Assembly: GCA_964247055.1 (NCBI GenBank) | Contig: OZ176051.1 | Coordinates: 3,410,001 to 3,474,000 of the forward strand | DNA from: Paragordius varius | Lineage: Eukaryota; Nematomorpha | Length of the DNA stretch: 64,000 bases | Reading direction: 5' to 3' | In this document: positions 60,046 to 64,000 of the stretch, one piece after another | Layout of the letters: each line of letters begins with the position of its first letter | Numbering within the stretch: position 1 is the stretch's first letter | Made by a program: the position numbers and the translations under genes | Notes under the pieces: generated by a model | Seen by the model: the letters and a program-made list of their open reading frames with translations, nothing else | Database searches by the model: none | Told to the model about the DNA's origin: nothing

Positions 60046-60664
60046 TAATTAGTAAAATAATATAAAAATTATACAGAGATTAAAAGCAAACATTATGCAA
60101 AAACAACTTTTATGTAGGTATTCCCTTCAACATGTGCAAACTTATTTTTTCGCTTAAAAAACGTTTATTTATCAGCACATATTGTTAATTCTTTTATTGC
60201 CATAATTAAATTATCTTCTTTCTCTGTTCAAAACCTTATCTCTTATTCTTATAATTTAATTTTATTTTAATCATATTTAATTTCAAAATCCAAATTTTAT
60301 TTATTTAAATTCTCAAGATCATTCCATCTCTAACAAGAGCCTTGTATTTTTAAAATTACTTTCATTTTCATCAGATATCAATGCCTAAACTCAACGGTTA
60401 CGCAAATAGAAAACGAAAAATCCAGGAAGAGGATAAATAAATAAAATGCCAATGAGTATGAAATCTTATTTAACGAAAATATCTGACCATAACATTGAAA
60501 AAAGTGTATGCGACACTAACATAACGGTACTCCTTCATAATAATAACTTAAATACAACTGAAACCCTAGTTATTGATCTAATAAATAGAGATGATAAAAC
60601 TACAAATATACCATTAGTAATTCCAAGCGCTATACCTATAGAGTTACCTATTCAATTAACATAG

Positions 60665-61293
60665 TAGATTCTTTATATATAAATGTGAGATTATATGTGG
60701 AGGGCTTCAAAATGCCTGTGTGCCCCTACATAAATTTGTAGCGATATTATGAAAAACAGCATTTACCGCAGCTAAAAATGATAATGTATCAAATAATTTT
60801 GAATTCTATTAATTTGATTTGTAAGTCTGTATCAGTCGTAGGACGCAACCGCTGATATCGATACTAAAATAATGTGAAAATAGATATTCCTCTTTTGTTC
60901 ATTCTTCAAAAATCGCGGATAAAAATTGTTTAAATAATTGGCTATTTTAAATTTTCAAGCGTAAATAAGCCAAGATAAACAATAAACCCTTCTGCTATGG
61001 CAGATTTTTTTGTGGAAAATCATAAAGATAACATCAATTCTTTCAATGTAGTCAAATATGAATGTAGAAGAGTCAGTTAAACAAGACTTTATTGGGGATA
61101 TTAGTCAGCAATCTGCAGCAATTAATACAAACCAAACATTTTTCGAAAACCAGAATGTTCAATAAAGTTTAAAGGTCTCCCATTTGCTGTCCCATTTCTA
61201 AAATACCTTCATTCAAAGTTTTTATATCAAATTCAGTAGTAACACTTTTCTTTTCCAAAAAAGAATCAAGTTTGTTTGTGTTTGAACCACTAA
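60665..61293. other. region between mobile elements, nothing certain
   Basis: Small open stretches (for example around 61050-61150) look like decayed coding sequence and may be interior of the flanking hAT fragment. No host gene recognised. Confidence 0.3.
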
Positions 61294-61939
61294 TCTATAT
61301 ATTTATAAAAATGGAAAATGCTGGCTTTGTGATCTGGTACAGGAAAACCGGTAAAATCCAAACTTCGAAAAAATATAATCATTAATGAATGCCCCGAAAT
61401 AGCTTCGCTCGTTTTTTGAAATAGGCCCCCAGTTCGAGCCTACCCCGTGTGAAAAACGGGTTTTTTTTTGAAAACAAAAGTCCACAAAAATCGTGTCTTT
61501 GAGACAATTTTCTGGAGAACGTGTTGGTCCATTCTATTTCAAATGTGATTTTTGTTTACTTATTTTCGATTGCACCGAACATAGTCGAGTCACTTTTTTG
61601 ATTTAGGCCCTCTTTTTACCAGCTCCCCCCGCAAAATGCCATTTTTTTCAAAAAACAAAGTCCACAAAAAAAAATTTTAAATCTATTTTTCGCCCTAGGT
61701 ATGAGACCGTAAAAATCAATATGGATTCCACGTATTCCCTGTAAAAAGGTAAAAATTTTAGTCAGGCGTTTCTTTGATGATAGCTGCTGGATAAGGAGCT
61801 ACCCGCTAAAAACTGATTCCTCATGTAACTTTGTGATCTGTTTCCGGAAAACCGGTAGACCTATTCAAATCAAAACTTCGAAACCCCCCCAGAAGTCCGA
61901 AGGACTTCCTCGGGCTGCATAGCAGCACGAGATTTATAG
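61294..61939 (+). mobile_element. Helitron copy F (646 nt)
   Basis: Starts TCTATATATTTATAAAAATG after a host A and ends with the family hairpins AGTCCGAAGGACT and CTGCATAGCAG, ACGAGATTTA, then TAG/T where CTAG/T is expected. It includes both the short-core segment seen in copy A and part of the longer unit seen in copy C. No coding frame. Confidence 0.72.
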
Positions 61940-62372
61940 TTATAAATAAAATATACACTATGACAATCTTCCGTAAATTTAGAGTAAACGTCCCGGTGTA
62001 ACTTTAGACGCTTATACTTAAAGATTTGCCATCATAATTTTATAAACCTGGATTCCAATATAAAACCGGTTCTAAAAGAATTCTTACAAAGGTTAACTCG
62101 TTCCGTTCCTGTTCTTTACATTTTTTAGGTTCCAGAACCGATTTTTTAAAAATTGGAACATGTTTCAAAACAGTTCTTAAAATTTTAAAACTCTTCTTCC
62201 CGTTCTCTCGTGGAACAACGGCTCTAGTTCCAAGTCCCGAAATAAACATTTTTTAATTTAAGAAGCAATTAATATTCATTTAAACATATAGTTTAATTAT
62301 TGACCGTAGTAATTGAATGACATGGTTCAATTAAGATGGTATTAAAAAATTTTATTAAAAATAATTATAATC
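61940..62372. other. intergenic, nothing recognised
   Basis: Spacer between a Helitron and the 3' end of a minus-strand gene. It likely holds that gene's 3' untranslated region. Nothing else seen. Confidence 0.35.
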
Positions 62373-63350
62373 TCATCCGGTTTGAAGTGCTCGAGGTTTT
62401 TCCGTATCCAAAAATTTCTGAAGCATATCAGTGGTTTCGGCAAGGGCTGTCCTTTTTGAATTGGTTAACATTTCATGTTCTGAGCCTCGATTTTTGTTTA
62501 AATTTTCGGTTCTATCAATCTCGAGACCCTGTCACGCATTTGATTAAATTAAAAAATTTTACAGTAAAATGTTAAAAATAAAATATATAAATATAATTAT
62601 ATCTGGTTTAATCTTAACTTTGTGAAAAACAGATGATAGACTAATGTATCCAATTATTTTTACTTGTATTTCCAAATATTTTTCTCCAACAAGTTTCCAA
62701 TCCACAACATCACTTAAGGGTCTGTTTGTGGATAAACCTTTCCTTTGTGATCCGTTTGGACTTGAAAACTTAAATATGGGGTAAAAAACTATGAAATGTA
62801 ATCATAACATGCGCTAAAAGCTATGAAAGAGAAAAGGATTCTAAAACATTAAAAATATAGGATTATCATTTTATACTTTGACACTATAAAATTATAATTA
62901 AATTCCGGCAAAATGGCCATAAATTATTTGAAAAAATAACCTTTTCACGTTGTATAAAACCACTAGAGAACACAGATGAGTCGCCTCCAACAGGTTGCAA
63001 TTTACCACTTGGAAAACATTGCAGCTTTTCTTCCTCGTTTAAAAAAGCTTCTTTTGATAACGAGAATATCCCAACTAAAAACAAAAAAAATATTTGGACA
63101 TGATAAGGTAAGATAGCTTCGTTTACCTAAAAATGTTCACGAAACTTTTTTAAACTTTATCTAAGTAATGAGTTTTAAAAGCTTATTGTATACAGAATAT
63201 AATTTCAAACTAACATCCGTATCGATAAAGGAGCTTGAAAAAGACCCATGATTTTGTGAATAAATTGATAGGGGATGGGGCTGGTGGCTGTTTTTCGGTA
63301 TTAATTATGAGTTGTCCTCTACCATACTTCCATTCTAAATCTGATTCTTC
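62373..63350 (-). CDS. unknown protein, 3' exons of a gene extending towards the right edge (partial)
   Basis: Three exons join in phase 0: 63074-62941 (or starting further 5'), 62768-62664 and 62528-62373, ending in TGA. They encode LSKEAFLNEEEKLQCFPSGK with VFSSGFIQREK, then SSPNGSQRKGLSTNRPLSDV and DWKLVGEKYLEIQ, then GLEIDRTENLNKNRGSEHEM and LAETTDMLQKFLDTEKPRAL. Composition is that of a hydrophilic intracellular protein; no family recognised. A probable earlier exon is 63350-63246 (EESDLEWKYGRGQLIINTEK), but its junction to 63074 is out of phase by my reading, so that link is open. A possible further exon near 63822-63757 reads FLGEVAFNSLMNDFISQILL. Acceptors are CAG, AAG and TAG, as in the other genes here. 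Confidence 0.55.
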
Positions 63351-64000
63351 CTAAAATAATAATTGAATATATTTGTTATTCATGTTTACCATTAATAAAT
63401 TTATTTATGATAATTTCCCTAAAATCAAGAGATGAAAATTAAATTTCGCCGATAGCAGTTATCGATCTCAGACTTCCAACTATTGCCACGGAGTTATATT
63501 CAGTGTTTTTAACAAAAAAATTATTTTTAATCATTAATTTAAAAATTTTCCCATTTATTTTGCAATAATAGTGCAGACTATGCCAAAATTATATATTAGA
63601 ACCAACCATAAGTTAATTTAGAACATATAAAAACGAATAAATGCGAAAATAATAAGTAAGCAAATATGTGATTTTCATCATTTTAAAACTTTAAAAGTTT
63701 GCGATTAGTTTCTAAAGTTTATATGGATATATTGTTATAATGAGTCCTAATTAGAGTAGGATTTGACTTATGAAATCATTCATGAGTGAATTGAATGCCA
63801 CCTCTCCTAAAAAACTCGGTCTATAAATCATTTTTGTATCTCATTAATTTGCTATCAAACGCTGTTAAAGATTGGTTGATTTTGTTTGTTTAGTTCCAAC
63901 ATATATTTTTCTGATATTAATATTTACTGGTGTCACCAAGTATGATTGCATTCAAAAGCTATCAAGACCGGTTTTTTAATATTAACTGGCCAAAATCCTT

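Larger units (their letters stand above)
57876..60664 (+). mobile_element. hAT-family (ZMYM-like) fragment, copy 2, split by a Helitron
   Basis: Starts CAATGGCCTACCGAGG, with ATTTAGGGGCGCC, matching the outer end of 41751-42490 in reverse. Homology stops at ACGTAAT (58024) and resumes at 60046 (AATATAAAAATTATA ... AACAACTTTTATGTAGGTAT). The frame MPKLNGYANRKRKIQEED near 60381 and the downstream KISDHNIEKSVCDTNITV (60446-60664) correspond to the frame at 42008-41751 but are broken by a stop between them. The 3' extent is unknown; 60665-61290 may be further decayed interior. Confidence 0.6.

Noticed and set aside
62040-62249. 69-residue minus-strand frame
   Set aside because: No homology, no splice context, and it lies beyond the TGA of the minus-strand gene at 62373; more likely its 3' untranslated region.

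Overview
This is an AT-rich animal nuclear window (low GC outside genes). The host genes are metazoan: two SIX-class homeobox genes, a BMP5-8-type TGF-beta ligand, a complete TOR kinase and a peptide-type GPCR. Several introns are only 26-28 nt long, and TAG/AAG 3' splice sites are common. From memory, introns of about 26 nt are reported for dicyemid mesozoans, and short introns are also a trait of orthonectids, so a mesozoan (simplified spiralian) is my best guess. That is inference, not something the sequence proves.

Layout: 1.33-3.67 kb, SIX1/2 (+, 2 exons). 5.07-7.91 kb, decayed hAT transposon with a Helitron inside it. 7.9-11.5 kb, an old dispersed repeat family. 11.5-18.4 kb, BMP gene (+, 9 exons; introns hold a CACTA/Chapaev-like element, a small hAT-like relic and a LINE 3' fragment). 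18.8-34.0 kb, TOR (-, 25 exons, 2851 residues, convergent with the BMP gene, with a hAT-like MITE in intron 16). 37.5-38.9 kb, GPCR (+, one exon). 39.3-41.2 kb, hAT element. 41.75-42.49 kb, fragment of another hAT family. 44.3-48.0 kb, a secreted orphan protein (-, 2 exons; its intron holds the second CACTA-like element). 49.9-51.3 kb, SIX4/5 (-). 53.3-61.9 kb, a nest of Helitrons and hATs with tandem repeats. 62.4-63.4 kb, the 3' part of an unknown gene (-) that runs towards the right edge.

The exon models were assembled by hand from homology, splice dinucleotides and phase. TOR (8556 nt), BMP (1956 nt), SIX1/2 (2235 nt) and the secreted gene (972 nt) each close as uninterrupted frames. The SIX genes are transcription factors. 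BMP and its receptors (not here) signal between cells. TOR controls growth from nutrient input. I see no operon-like arrangement. Linkage of SIX1/2 and SIX4/5 within 50 kb may be a remnant of the ancestral SIX cluster.

Mobile DNA covers roughly a fifth of the window: Helitron family (5 copies), hAT (at least 3 families), a CACTA/Chapaev-like pair, a LINE fragment and MITEs. I recognised no retroviral, LTR or Polinton element, no tRNA or rRNA, and no CRISPR.
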